64,000 nt of DNA from Flavobacterium collinsii (lineage in GTDB: Bacteria > Bacteroidota > Bacteroidia > Flavobacteriales > Flavobacteriaceae), in the NCBI RefSeq assembly GCF_902804485.1, contig NZ_CADCST010000148.1, positions 1-64,000 on the forward strand, written 5' to 3'. Of the stretch, positions 56,306 through 63,896 are shown piece after piece. The number at the start of each line of letters is the position of its first letter. The first letter of the stretch is position 1. Under the pieces are notes generated by a model, which did not search any database, was not told the DNA's origin, and was given only the letters and a program-made list of their open reading frames with translations. Made by a program: the position numbers and the translations under genes.

Positions 56306-56791
56306 ATGAAATCAGCATTTTATCTGTACCGAGAATTAGATAATAAATTTGAGTTGTGTTTAGGTGGATTTTCTATAATTGACGCAATAATGTTGTGTGA
56401 AAGAAATGAACCTGTCAAATTAATCTTTTTTGGAGCAACTAATTATAGAAAAATTGGATGGGCAACGGAGAAAGATGTTCCAAAATTTACTGTAATTAAT
56501 GATTTGATCCTTTTTTTTGAGAATGAGCTTAATTTGGGACTTATAGAATTTGAAATTGAGTTTGGAAATAATGATAAATTATCAGCACATGATGATGAAG
56601 GATGTAAAATGGTTATAAGTTCTAGAGATAAAATGTTTAAATTAATAAAGACTATTTTTCCTTTAGGGAATCAAAATAAAATTTTGTCAGCATTACTTAA
56701 CAATCAAAATAGTTATATTGTAATTGATGAAAATGATAATATCAAAGTGTTTAAAACTTTTGAGCAATATAAAAAAAGCTTGAAGTCTTAG
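56306..56791 (+). CDS. Hypothetical protein (161 residues)
   Basis: I do not recognise this protein. It is soluble with alternating strands and helices: FYLYRELDNKFELCLGGFS, VKLIFFGATNYRKIGW, FEIEFGNNDKLSAHDDEGC and IVIDENDNIKVFKTFEQY. It is acidic like its two upstream neighbours and lies 31 bases after the second. Base use fits the genome. It converges on the oxidoreductase gene at 56885. Confidence 0.6.
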   Translation: MKSAFYLYRELDNKFELCLGGFSIIDAIMLCERNEPVKLIFFGATNYRKIGWATEKDVPKFTVINDLILFFENELNLGLIEFEIEFGNNDKLSAHDDEGCKMVISSRDKMFKLIKTIFPLGNQNKILSALLNNQNSYIVIDENDNIKVFKTFEQYKKSLKS

Positions 56792-56820
56792 AATGTTTTT
56801 TTTGTTTTGTTGATTGCATA

Positions 56821-56884
56821 AAAAAAAACTGCCACGAATTCTCAAATTTTGCCTTAGATAATTCGTGAATTTGGGGCAAAAAAA
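56821..56884. terminator. Intergenic hairpin between convergent genes
   Basis: CACGAATT (56833-56840) and AATTCGTG (56860-56867) form an eight-base inverted repeat, with TGCC (56830-56833) and GGCA (56875-56878) outside and A or T runs at both ends. Genes end at 56791 (+) and 56885 (-), so a bidirectional terminator is likely. Its words (CACGAATTC) differ from those of the other intergenic hairpins. Confidence 0.5.
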
Positions 56885-57844
56885 TCAAGGAATCAGGATA
56901 ATCTTTCCTGTGCTTTTTCTGCTTTCCAGATAGTCGTGTGCTAATTTTCCTTCTGATAATTTAAAAGAGGTTGGTTCTGAAAGTTTGATTTTTCCGTCAG
57001 AAATCCAGTGGAATAATTGAGTCGCTCTTTTGATTCTTTCTTCTTTGGAATTTAAGTAACTCCATAAATCTCCTCCGGTGAGCGTTTTAGAACCGTCCAT
57101 CAGCATTCTCGGATCTACCGGTTCCGGATCACCTCCTGCCATTCCAAAGAAAACTACTTGTCCGCATTCCTTCGTAACTTCAAAACTCTCACTTAAAGTA
57201 CTTCCGATACTGTCGTAAACAACATCTACACCATTTTGAATTGTTTTAAAAACCTGTGATTTCCAGTCTTCGCTATAAAGAAAAACCTGATCTGCCCCTT
57301 GGTCAAATGCTACTTTTGCTTTTTCTGAAGATGAGGTTAAACCAATTACTTTCGCTCCTAAAAGCTTGCTGATTTGAGTTAGAATCTGTCCAACTCCACC
57401 AGCTACAGCATGAATTAATACTGTTTCGTCTTTTACGGTTTTATGGCTGTCAGTCGCTAAGTAATGTGCTGTTAAACCTTGCAGTAAAACTGAGGCAGCG
57501 GTTTCAAACGAAATTGTATCAGGCAAAGGTAAAACATGGTTTGTATTTACTGCGACTAATTCTGCATTTGCAAAAGGGGCATCGGCGAAAGCCACGCGAT
57601 CCCCAACTTTATATTCGGAATGATTGTTGGCATCAACTATAATTCCGGCACCTTCATAACCCGCAATAAAAGGAGGATTTCCTTTTAAATGATAGTTCCC
57701 TTTTCGTCTGTAAACATCGGCAAAGTTTAATCCGATGGCTTTCATTTCGACTAAAATCTCATCGTTTTTTAATTGTGGATTCGGAATTTCAATATAGTCC
57801 AAAACATCAGAATTTCCGAAAGAAGAAAAGGTAAGTGCTTTCAT
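56885..57844 (-). CDS. Quinone oxidoreductase-like medium-chain reductase
   Basis: 319 residues, NADPH-dependent. The MDR fold shows FADVYRRKGNYHLKGNPPFIAGYE near the N-terminus, GDRVAFAD, and the nucleotide-binding HAVAGGVGQILTQIS (about 141-155) with GLTSSSEKA. The Cys and His ligands of zinc alcohol dehydrogenases are absent, as in QOR. FFGMAGG and WSYLNSKEERI follow. It probably reduces quinones or enones. Confidence 0.9.
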   Translation of the reverse strand: MKALTFSSFGNSDVLDYIEIPNPQLKNDEILVEMKAIGLNFADVYRRKGNYHLKGNPPFIAGYEGAGIIVDANNHSEYKVGDRVAFADAPFANAELVAVNTNHVLPLPDTISFETAASVLLQGLTAHYLATDSHKTVKDETVLIHAVAGGVGQILTQISKLLGAKVIGLTSSSEKAKVAFDQGADQVFLYSEDWKSQVFKTIQNGVDVVYDSIGSTLSESFEVTKECGQVVFFGMAGGDPEPVDPRMLMDGSKTLTGGDLWSYLNSKEERIKRATQLFHWISDGKIKLSEPTSFKLSEGKLAHDYLESRKSTGKIILIP

Positions 57845-58021
57845 TTTACATTATTTTGAGAATACAAATTACGGTAAAATTAGTTTGCGGTTTTGAAAAG
57901 AGTTCTTAAAGACGTGTAAAAAGTTAATGTGCTTTGTATTGCGTGGCTTTTCGTAAAATTAGACATAGATTTTATAAGATTAGACCCTGTGGAAGAGGTG
58001 TGTTTTGGGGAGAAAAGATAA

Positions 58022-58052
58022 TAAAAAAAACCGTCCACGAGAGTGAACGGTA
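58022..58052 (-). terminator. Terminator of the msrB-msrA operon
   Basis: On the - strand ACCGT-x-CAC (from 58052) pairs with GTG-x-ACGGT across a TCTC loop (one internal mismatch) and is followed by eight T residues. It lies 28 bases after the msrA stop. Confidence 0.8.
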
Positions 58053-58079
58053 ACTTGCATTAACCTTTATAAACAAGTA

Positions 58080-58697
58080 TTATTTCTTTTTGAGTTTGTC
58101 TTTAAAAACTTTTTCAAATTTTTCAATTTTAGGCTGGATCACCATTTTACAATACGGTTGGTTTTTGTTGTTGGCATAATAATTTTGGTGATAATCTTCG
58201 GCTTTGTAAAAAGCTCTAAAAGGCTCTATTTTTGTTACAATCGGACTGCTGTAGACTTTTGCTTTGTTCAGTTCGGCAATAATACTTTCTGCGGCCTTTT
58301 TTTGTTCGTCATTTTTGTAAAAAATAACAGAACGATATTGAGTACCAACATCAGCGCCTTGTCTGTTTAAGGTTGTTGGATCGTGTACGGTAAAGAAAAC
58401 TTTGAAAATTTCATTGATATCCGTTATGTTTTTATCGTAAGTAATCTGGACTACTTCGGCATGCCCCGTTGTTCCTGTGCAAACCTCTTCATAGGTTGGA
58501 TTAGCGACTTTTCCTCCTGAAAAACCGGAGACTACAGATTTTACGCCATCTAAATTTTCGTAAACGGCTTCTACGCACCAGTAGCAACCACCTCCAAGTG
58601 TAATTGTTTCAAGATTTGAAGTGCTTTTTGTTTTGCTATTTTGTGCAAATCCGTTTATAGATAAGACAAAAATGCTAATCAGAAATATATTTTTCAT
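58080..58697 (-). CDS. msrA: Exported peptide-methionine (S)-S-oxide reductase
   Basis: 205 residues. A signal peptide (about 1-18, ending NGFAQ) directs it to the periplasm. GGGCYWCVEAVYENLDGV holds the catalytic Cys (about 38), and QYRSVIFYKNDEQ, HQNYYANNKNQPYC are further MsrA landmarks, with an additional Cys near the end for recycling. It reduces the S-epimer of methionine sulfoxide in envelope proteins. It starts eight bases after the msrB stop. Confidence 0.93.
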   Translation of the reverse strand: MKNIFLISIFVLSINGFAQNSKTKSTSNLETITLGGGCYWCVEAVYENLDGVKSVVSGFSGGKVANPTYEEVCTGTTGHAEVVQITYDKNITDINEIFKVFFTVHDPTTLNRQGADVGTQYRSVIFYKNDEQKKAAESIIAELNKAKVYSSPIVTKIEPFRAFYKAEDYHQNYYANNKNQPYCKMVIQPKIEKFEKVFKDKLKKK

Positions 58698-58705
58698 CTT
58701 TAATT

Positions 58706-59260
58706 TTATTTAGTGTCAGGAATAAAGTCAAGGGCAATTGAATTCATGCAGTAACGTTTTCCGGTTGGTGGAGGTCCGTCATCAAATAAATGGCCTAAAT
58801 GCCCGCCACAGCGCCCGCATAACGCTTCGATTCTTTCCATTCCCAGAGAATTATCATTTTTGTAAACCACGCTGTTTTTATTTTCTTGTTCAAAAAAACT
58901 TGGCCATCCACAGCTGCTGGCAAATTTAGCACCGGATCGAAAGAGTTTATTGCCACAAGAGGCACAATAATAAGTTCCTTTTTCGTCTGATTTCCAGTAT
59001 TTTCCTGTAAAAGGTCTTTCGGTATCGGCTTCACGCATTACAGCATATACATCTTCGGGTAATACTTTTTTCCATTCGGAATTACTAACATTGAGTTTAG
59101 TAGTGTCGGTATTTGAATAATAAGGATTTCCGGGTTTGCTGATTTTGTTTTCCATGACTGCCGTTTTTGTATTTTGTTTTTTTGCGTTTTGTCCGCATGC
59201 CTGTAAAATAAAGAGCGGAATTAAAAAGCAAAGACTGAGAAATTGTGTTTTTGTTTTCAT
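58706..59260 (-). CDS. msrB: Lipoprotein peptide-methionine (R)-S-oxide reductase
   Basis: 184 residues from the ATG at 59260; an upstream in-frame ATG at 59290 would put ten charged residues before the signal. The start MKTKTQFLSLCFLIPLFILQ with AC gives a lipobox (LQAC), so it should be membrane-anchored. Zinc Cys pairs are in YYCASCGNKLF and LCGRCGGHLGH. The catalytic Cys is in RYCMNSIAL near the C-terminus. It reduces the R-epimer and pairs with msrA. Confidence 0.93.
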   Translation of the reverse strand: MKTKTQFLSLCFLIPLFILQACGQNAKKQNTKTAVMENKISKPGNPYYSNTDTTKLNVSNSEWKKVLPEDVYAVMREADTERPFTGKYWKSDEKGTYYCASCGNKLFRSGAKFASSCGWPSFFEQENKNSVVYKNDNSLGMERIEALCGRCGGHLGHLFDDGPPPTGKRYCMNSIALDFIPDTK

Positions 59261-59528
59261 TTTTTTGAGTGCTTTAATTCTGTATTTCAAAGATACGTTT
59301 AGATTTCGCCCAGAAATGTCGCGTACTTTACAATTCAGATTTTTTTAAGTATGTTTTAACTTTTATTATGTACGCAAAATAAAGAGATTCAGTTTTTAAG
59401 GCTTATTTTTAAAGAGGTTTGAAGATTAATCGGTTTGTATTTTTCTGACAGTCAGTTTTTTGTGAAAATCCAGGCTCGTTAAACTTTTCACAATCTCCTC
59501 TGAGATTTTCAAGCCATTTCTTTTTTCG

Positions 59529-59536
59529 TATTTTTG
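59529..59536 (+). promoter_or_regulatory. Candidate -7 element of idi
   Basis: TATTTTTG fits TAnnTTTG, 17 bases before the ATG. TTTT lies 19 bases upstream, a three-of-four match to TTTG. The 293-base gap from msrB (59261-59553) otherwise shows only a short inverted repeat, TGTGAAAA (59461-59468) with TTTTCACA (59485-59492). Confidence 0.5.
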
Positions 59537-59553
59537 TTTGATCAATAAGCCCT

Positions 59554-60081
59554 ATGATAGAAGAAAACGTAATACTCGTAAACCAACAAGATGAGCAAAT
59601 TGGCCTAATGCCAAAATTAGAAGCGCATGAAAAGGCTCTTTTGCACCGTGCCTTTTCAGTTTTTGTCCTAAATGATAAAAATGAAATAATGTTACAACAA
59701 CGTGCTCATCAAAAATATCACTCACCTTTACTCTGGACCAATACATGTTGCAGCCATCAACGTGAAGGAGAAACAAATGTTGAAGCCGGAAGCAGGAGAC
59801 TGTTTGAAGAAATGGGGTTTAAAACAGACTTGAAAGAGCTCTTTCATTTTATTTATAAAGCGCCTTTTGATAATGGTTTGACAGAACATGAGCTCGATCA
59901 CGTTATGATTGGATATTTTAATAATGATCCGGCTATCAATCGTGACGAAGTTGAAGATTGGAAATGGATGAAAATAGAAGATGTAAAAATAGATATTGAG
60001 AGACAGCCTGAAATTTATACAGTATGGTTCAAAATAATTTTTGATGAGTTTTATCATTATTTAGAAGATCATAAACTTTAA
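59554..60081 (+). CDS. idi: Isopentenyl-diphosphate delta-isomerase (type I)
   Basis: Interconverts IPP and DMAPP for isoprenoids such as undecaprenyl phosphate and quinones. A Nudix-like fold of 175 residues: LLHRAFSVFVLND, QQRAHQKYHSPLLW, NTCCSHQREGE with the catalytic Cys (about 67), RRLFEEMGF as Nudix helix, and TEHELDHV with the second catalytic Glu (about 112). Standard length. First of four co-directional genes on +. Confidence 0.94.
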   Translation: MIEENVILVNQQDEQIGLMPKLEAHEKALLHRAFSVFVLNDKNEIMLQQRAHQKYHSPLLWTNTCCSHQREGETNVEAGSRRLFEEMGFKTDLKELFHFIYKAPFDNGLTEHELDHVMIGYFNNDPAINRDEVEDWKWMKIEDVKIDIERQPEIYTVWFKIIFDEFYHYLEDHKL

Positions 60082-60103
60082 ACCAAACTAACCACCAACC
60101 CAA

Positions 60104-60517
60104 ATGAAAGTAACCATATCAAGAAAAGCACATTTTAATGCTGCACATCGATTGCACAGGAAAGATTGGACATTTGAAAAAAACGATGCTGTTTTTGGAA
60201 AATGTAATAATCCCAATTTTCATGGTCATAATTATGGTTTAACAGTAAGTGTTACAGGGAAAATTGACCCGGAAACCGGTTTTGTTTTAGATGTGAAAGT
60301 ATTAGCGGATATCATACGAGAAGAAGTAGAGATTCCGTTTGATCACAAAAACCTGAATCTGGACGTTCCGGAATTTCAGGATTTGAATCCAACAGCTGAA
60401 AATATTGCTGTTGTGATATGGAATAAAATTAAAAAAAGAATTCAACCTGATTTTGATTTAGAAATTGTTTTGAATGAAACGGACCGCAATTTTGTAACTT
60501 ATAAAGGAGAAGAATAA
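60104..60517 (+). CDS. queD: 6-carboxy-tetrahydropterin synthase (QueD/PTPS family)
   Basis: 137 residues. Makes 6-carboxytetrahydropterin from dihydroneopterin triphosphate for queuosine or related pterin products. HFNAAHRLHRKDWTFEKNDA and GKCNNPNFHGHNYGLTVSV carry the zinc His residues (one in the first, two in HGHNY) and the catalytic Cys (about 39). PFDHKNLNLDVP gives the substrate region. Whether the pathway is queuosine or tetrahydrobiopterin-like cannot be told here. Confidence 0.88.
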   Translation: MKVTISRKAHFNAAHRLHRKDWTFEKNDAVFGKCNNPNFHGHNYGLTVSVTGKIDPETGFVLDVKVLADIIREEVEIPFDHKNLNLDVPEFQDLNPTAENIAVVIWNKIKKRIQPDFDLEIVLNETDRNFVTYKGEE

Positions 60518-60976
60518 ATGTCATTAAAAATAGGAGATATAGTTCCGAATTTTACTGCAAAAGATAGTCATGGAGAAGTTTTTGAAAGCCAAAGTGTTTT
60601 GGGGCGAAAGCCGCTCGTGATCTATTTTTATCCAAAAGATAATACGCCGGGATGTACTACTGAAGCCTGTAGTTTTAGAGATCAATACGAAGATTTTAAA
60701 GACTTAGGTGCTGAAGTTATTGGTATAAGTAGCGATAGTGTAAAATCACATCATAAATTTGCCAACAAACATCAACTGCCTTTTATACTATTGTCAGATC
60801 AGGATAAAAAGCTGCGCAATCTTTTTGGAGTGCGCAATAACTTGTTTGGTCTTTTACCGGGAAGGGTTACTTACATTATTGATAAAAATGGAGTAGTCAT
60901 TTTGATTTTTGATAGCATGAATGCAGCAAAGCATATTCAGAAAGCAATGGAAACAATCAAAGAATTAGTACTGTAG
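60518..60976 (+). CDS. bcp: Thioredoxin-dependent peroxiredoxin, Bcp/PrxQ type
   Basis: 152 residues, starting at the base after the queD stop. KPLVIYFYPKDNTPGCTTEACSFRD contains the peroxidatic Cys (about 48, in TPGC) and a resolving Cys five residues later, as in atypical two-Cys PrxQ. ISSDSVKSHHKF and RVTYIIDKNGVV complete the fold. It reduces hydrogen and organic peroxides. Confidence 0.94.
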   Translation: MSLKIGDIVPNFTAKDSHGEVFESQSVLGRKPLVIYFYPKDNTPGCTTEACSFRDQYEDFKDLGAEVIGISSDSVKSHHKFANKHQLPFILLSDQDKKLRNLFGVRNNLFGLLPGRVTYIIDKNGVVILIFDSMNAAKHIQKAMETIKELVL

Positions 60977-61036
60977 AAGTAGAAAATAGTATCAGGCCGC
61001 TGATATAATAATTAAGATTTTAGCCCTGAATAATAC

Positions 61037-62005
61037 ATGAATATAAAATTATATCCTTTACAGTTTGTTCCTATTTTAAAAGATAGGATTTGGGGTGGGG
61101 AGAAATTAAAAACGATTCTCAATAAACCGACGACGTCAAAGAATACAGGGGAGAGTTGGGAATTATCTACTGTTGACGGAGATGTAAGTGTTGTTTCAAA
61201 CGGAGTTTTGAAAGGACGATCGCTTATGAGGCTTATTGCCGAAATGCCTAACGAAATTTTAGGAACAAAAGTTTACAGTCAGTTTGGAAAACAGTTTCCG
61301 TTACTTTTTAAATATCTGGATGCTCATGAAGATCTTTCGATTCAGGTACATCCAAATGATGAATTGGCCAAAAAGCGACACAACTCTTTTGGTAAAACGG
61401 AAATGTGGTATGTGATGCAGGCTGATCCCGATGCCAGAATTATTGTGGGATTTAAGGAAGATTCTAATAAAGAAGAATATCTGAAACATTTAAATGATAA
61501 AACGTTGGTTTCAATCTTAGATGAAGTGAAAGCAAATGCGGGTGATGTTTTCTTTTTAGAAACGGGAACTGTTCATGCAATTGGCGCTGGATTGGTAGTT
61601 GCTGAAATTCAACAAACATCTGATGTAACTTATCGTTTATATGATTTTGACCGTACAGATGCTCAGGGAAATAAAAGAGAACTCCATATAGATTTGGCGT
61701 TGGATGCTATAAATTACAAAAAAGTAGAAACACAAAAGGAATATGAGACAAAAGTAAACACTTCTAATGTTGTGGTAGATTGTCCTTATTTTACAACTAA
61801 TCTTATTCCGTTAGAAAGTAAGGTTAAAATTTCTAAATCTGGAGAAACTTTTACGGTGTATATGTGCATTGATGGGGATTTTAAAATCGAATATGAAGGT
61901 TTTGAAGGATTCTATAGAAAAGGAGATACCGTTTTGGTTCCGGCTGAGATAAATACATTTATTTTAGTTGGAAATGCTTCAATTTTAGAAATTTACATTT
62001 CATAG
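61037..62005 (+). CDS. manA: Mannose-6-phosphate isomerase (class I)
   Basis: 322 residues, zinc enzyme joining fructose-6-phosphate to mannose-6-phosphate, the entry to GDP-mannose and GDP-fucose. Signatures: SIQVHPNDELAKKRHNSFGK with the Gln and His zinc ligands, KTEMWYVM, and ETGTVHAIGAGLVVAEIQQ with the last His and a Glu/Gln. This short class is common in Bacteroidetes. It could supply the GDP-fucose pathway that the GT11 enzyme at 28512 would need. Confidence 0.93.
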   Translation: MNIKLYPLQFVPILKDRIWGGEKLKTILNKPTTSKNTGESWELSTVDGDVSVVSNGVLKGRSLMRLIAEMPNEILGTKVYSQFGKQFPLLFKYLDAHEDLSIQVHPNDELAKKRHNSFGKTEMWYVMQADPDARIIVGFKEDSNKEEYLKHLNDKTLVSILDEVKANAGDVFFLETGTVHAIGAGLVVAEIQQTSDVTYRLYDFDRTDAQGNKRELHIDLALDAINYKKVETQKEYETKVNTSNVVVDCPYFTTNLIPLESKVKISKSGETFTVYMCIDGDFKIEYEGFEGFYRKGDTVLVPAEINTFILVGNASILEIYIS

Positions 62006-62027
62006 CGTGTAATAAAAAGATAATGTG

Positions 62028-62035
62028 TACTTTTG
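62028..62035 (+). promoter_or_regulatory. Candidate -7 element of the 88-residue gene
   Basis: TACTTTTG fits TAnnTTTG and lies 27 bases before the ATG at 62063. No -33 TTG is seen at the right distance. Confidence 0.45.
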
Positions 62036-62062
62036 CAGTCGCAAATTAAAATAAAAATAAAA

Positions 62063-62329
62063 ATGGCAAACGTTAAAAACTTAAAGAAAGACATCAATTT
62101 TGTATTAGGAGATATTATTGAGGCAATTTACTTGTTTGAAATGTCAACAACAGGAAATCCTACTCCAGAAACGAATGCTTTGATCGATCAGGCTATTGCT
62201 GCATTTGATACTTTGATCACAAAAGTAAATGCTAAGAACGTTGAAAACAAAAAAGCACACTTCAAACAAATCAACGTTGAATTGGAAGAAACTGCTAATC
62301 AATTGATTGCTAAAATCAACGAATTGTAA
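62063..62329 (+). CDS. Conserved helical hypothetical protein (88 residues)
   Basis: Soluble all-helical protein: MANVKNLKKDINFVLGDIIE, FEMSTTGNPTPETNALIDQA, then a long amphipathic helix rich in Glu and Asn. I recall similar proteins in Flavobacteriaceae without a known function. I chose the ATG at 62063: ten more residues are in frame up to an ATG-less CAG region at 62033 but these are low complexity (Lys-Ile repeats) and overlap the -7 element. An A-rich leader precedes the ATG. Confidence 0.7.
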   Translation: MANVKNLKKDINFVLGDIIEAIYLFEMSTTGNPTPETNALIDQAIAAFDTLITKVNAKNVENKKAHFKQINVELEETANQLIAKINEL

Positions 62330-62361
62330 GCAAAAAAAAGTATAAAAAAGTGCAAATTTAT

Positions 62362-62392
62362 TTTGGTAAAACGAAAAACCGCTTTATATTTG
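62362..62392 (+). promoter_or_regulatory. tRNA-Thr promoter, consensus Bacteroidetes type
   Basis: TTTG (62362-62365), exactly 19 bases, then TATATTTG (62385-62392), matching -33 TTTG and -7 TAnnTTTG with no mismatch. It lies just before the tRNA, about 15 bases from its first base. Confidence 0.8.
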
Positions 62393-62407
62393 CACCCGTA
62401 ATGAGTC

Positions 62408-62481
62408 GCCAGCGTAGCTCAGTTGGCTAGAGCAGCTGATTTGTAATCAGCAGGTCGTGGGTTCGAGTCCCTCCGCCGGCT
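62408..62481 (+). tRNA. tRNA-Thr (anticodon TGT)
   Basis: 74 bases. The D-stem GCTC/GAGC, the anticodon arm GCTGA-TTTGTAA-TCAGC with anticodon TGT (reads ACA), and the T loop TTCGAGT are clear. The acceptor stem GCCAGCG/CGCCGGC has one A·C pair (fourth position) and the T-stem one T·T pair. CCA is not encoded. Confidence 0.95.
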
Positions 62482-62489
62482 CAACGTAA

Positions 62490-62521
62490 AACCATCACTT
62501 TTTTAGTGATGGTTTTTTTTT
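62490..62521 (+). terminator. tRNA-Thr terminator
   Basis: AACCATCAC pairs perfectly with GTGATGGTT across a seven-base T-rich loop, followed by a run of T residues. It begins nine bases after the tRNA. Confidence 0.9.
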
Positions 62522-62841
62522 ACCCCTAAACGAAGTAAATGAAGAAGATGGGGAGGAAGAGTTTAGAATCTGTGGATCAATTTGAAAACCTGTGGATTTA
62601 TAAAATTGGACATAAGTATTAGTCGGTCTAAAAAGAATCAGGTTCAAAAGTTGTGGAGTGATAAAAAAAGTATTCTCTACCGTAAAGCTCTTTAGGAATA
62701 AAAGTGGCGGCCTTTTTACAATCTTTTAAAGTTTTGCATTTTCCTAAAATTTCTTAATTGTAAAAATAATAATAATTTACAGCTTACCCCATAAGAGACA
62801 AGTATTTGGAATCTGTTGCTCTGAAAGAGCCTTAGTAGTAA

Positions 62842-63070
62842 CATGGCACGAAGTGCCATGAATACTGGTGAGCGCTTCTTTAAGCCCTGTAAGGGCAAAA
62901 GTATAACCCAAAAAGCATATGCCTTATTTTATGACATTTCCGAAAGTTAGCAACTTTTAGCCAAAATCTTATGCTTTATTTATAACTGCTTAAGCCCCTT
63001 CAGGGCAATATGATTCATTATCTTAATTTATAGTGCGTTGCACTTTTTTATGCTTTTGGGCTTTCGGCCC
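62842..63070. repeat. Cluster of six short palindromes in non-coding DNA
   Basis: In the 811-base gap 62522-63332 I find no gene. It holds six hairpin-capable palindromes: CATGGCAC-GAA-GTGCCATG (62842-62860), GCCCT-GTA-AGGGC (62884-62896), AAAGTT-AGC-AACTTT (62943-62957), GCCC-CTTCA-GGGC (62994-63006), AGTGC-GTT-GCACT (63032-63044) and GGGC-TTTCG-GCCC (63058-63070). Four share a three-base loop, and GGCAC or GCCC cores recur. This resembles REP-type extragenic palindromes. Confidence 0.6.
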
Positions 63071-63332
63071 TTTTTAAACATTTAAAATATTTATACCGAA
63101 AGAGGACACTAATTATAAAATCAGCTGTAATAAAATGATCTCTTAAATGAAGAGCTGAAATCGTTAATAAAAGGAATAGCTTCTATCAACCCCCACAATG
63201 TTTTGTGTTGACTTAAATCTGTATTTGAAGCGATAGGTATCTTACTGGTTTAAGTATTCGGATTTCTTTTAAATATATCGTAATACTATTTTTCTTATGT
63301 TTGTTGCTTAACCAAAAAAAAACAAATTAAAA

Positions 63333-63791
63333 ATGGAAGAAACGTCAGTTTTTGAAAAATTTGAGTTGCAGCTTGACCAAACTGCAAAAGACTTTTTAAA
63401 GGAAACCGCTAAATGGGCTTACTTTTTGTCAATTTTAGGATTCATAGGAATTGGATTAATTATTGTGATTGCTGTTTTCGCTGGAACTATTTTTTCGGTA
63501 ATGGGAAATAGTATGCCTGGAATGGGAGGGTTTGGGAACTCGTTTGGAGTGTTTATGGGATTCTTGTATGTTTTTATTGCGGCGATTTATTTTTTCCCAG
63601 TTTATTATCTATACAAGTTTGCTGCAACTACGAAGAGAGCTTTTAGAGATAACGATTCGGAGTTGTTGACGAATTCTTTGGGTTATCTTAAATCACATTA
63701 TAAGTTTATAGGTGTCTTAATGCTGGCGATTTTTGCATTATACGGACTTTTATTTGTGTTTGGAATTCTGGGTGCCCTGCTTGGGAGGTAG
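63333..63791 (+). CDS. DUF5362-family membrane protein, copy 2
   Basis: 152 residues with three or four hydrophobic helices. It shares FFPVYYLYKF and a DNDSELLTNSLGYLKSHYK loop with the gene at 52380, and a glycine- and methionine-rich loop (GNSMPGMGGFGNSFG) replaces part of the first periplasmic turn. The upstream -7 pattern is not clear. The two copies bracket an 11-kb stretch of unrelated genes; function is unknown. Confidence 0.78.
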   Translation: MEETSVFEKFELQLDQTAKDFLKETAKWAYFLSILGFIGIGLIIVIAVFAGTIFSVMGNSMPGMGGFGNSFGVFMGFLYVFIAAIYFFPVYYLYKFAATTKRAFRDNDSELLTNSLGYLKSHYKFIGVLMLAIFALYGLLFVFGILGALLGR

Positions 63792-63854
63792 GAGTAGTGT
63801 GAGGATTTATTTGGGGAGCTTCGGATTATAATCTATGATTTTAAAATTTAGTAT

Positions 63855-63888
63855 AAAAAAAATGTCCTGAATAGTCAGGACATTTTTT
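63855..63888. terminator. Bidirectional terminator between convergent genes
   Basis: AATGTCCTGA (63861-63870) pairs perfectly with TCAGGACATT (63875-63884) across a four-base loop, with A residues before and T residues after. It serves the DUF5362 gene (+) and the partial gene on the - strand. Confidence 0.9.
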
Positions 63889-63896
63889 ATTAGGAT

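Noticed and set aside
62842..63070. CRISPR array
   Set aside because: The palindromes differ in sequence and spacing and are not direct repeats with uniform spacers; no cas genes are near.
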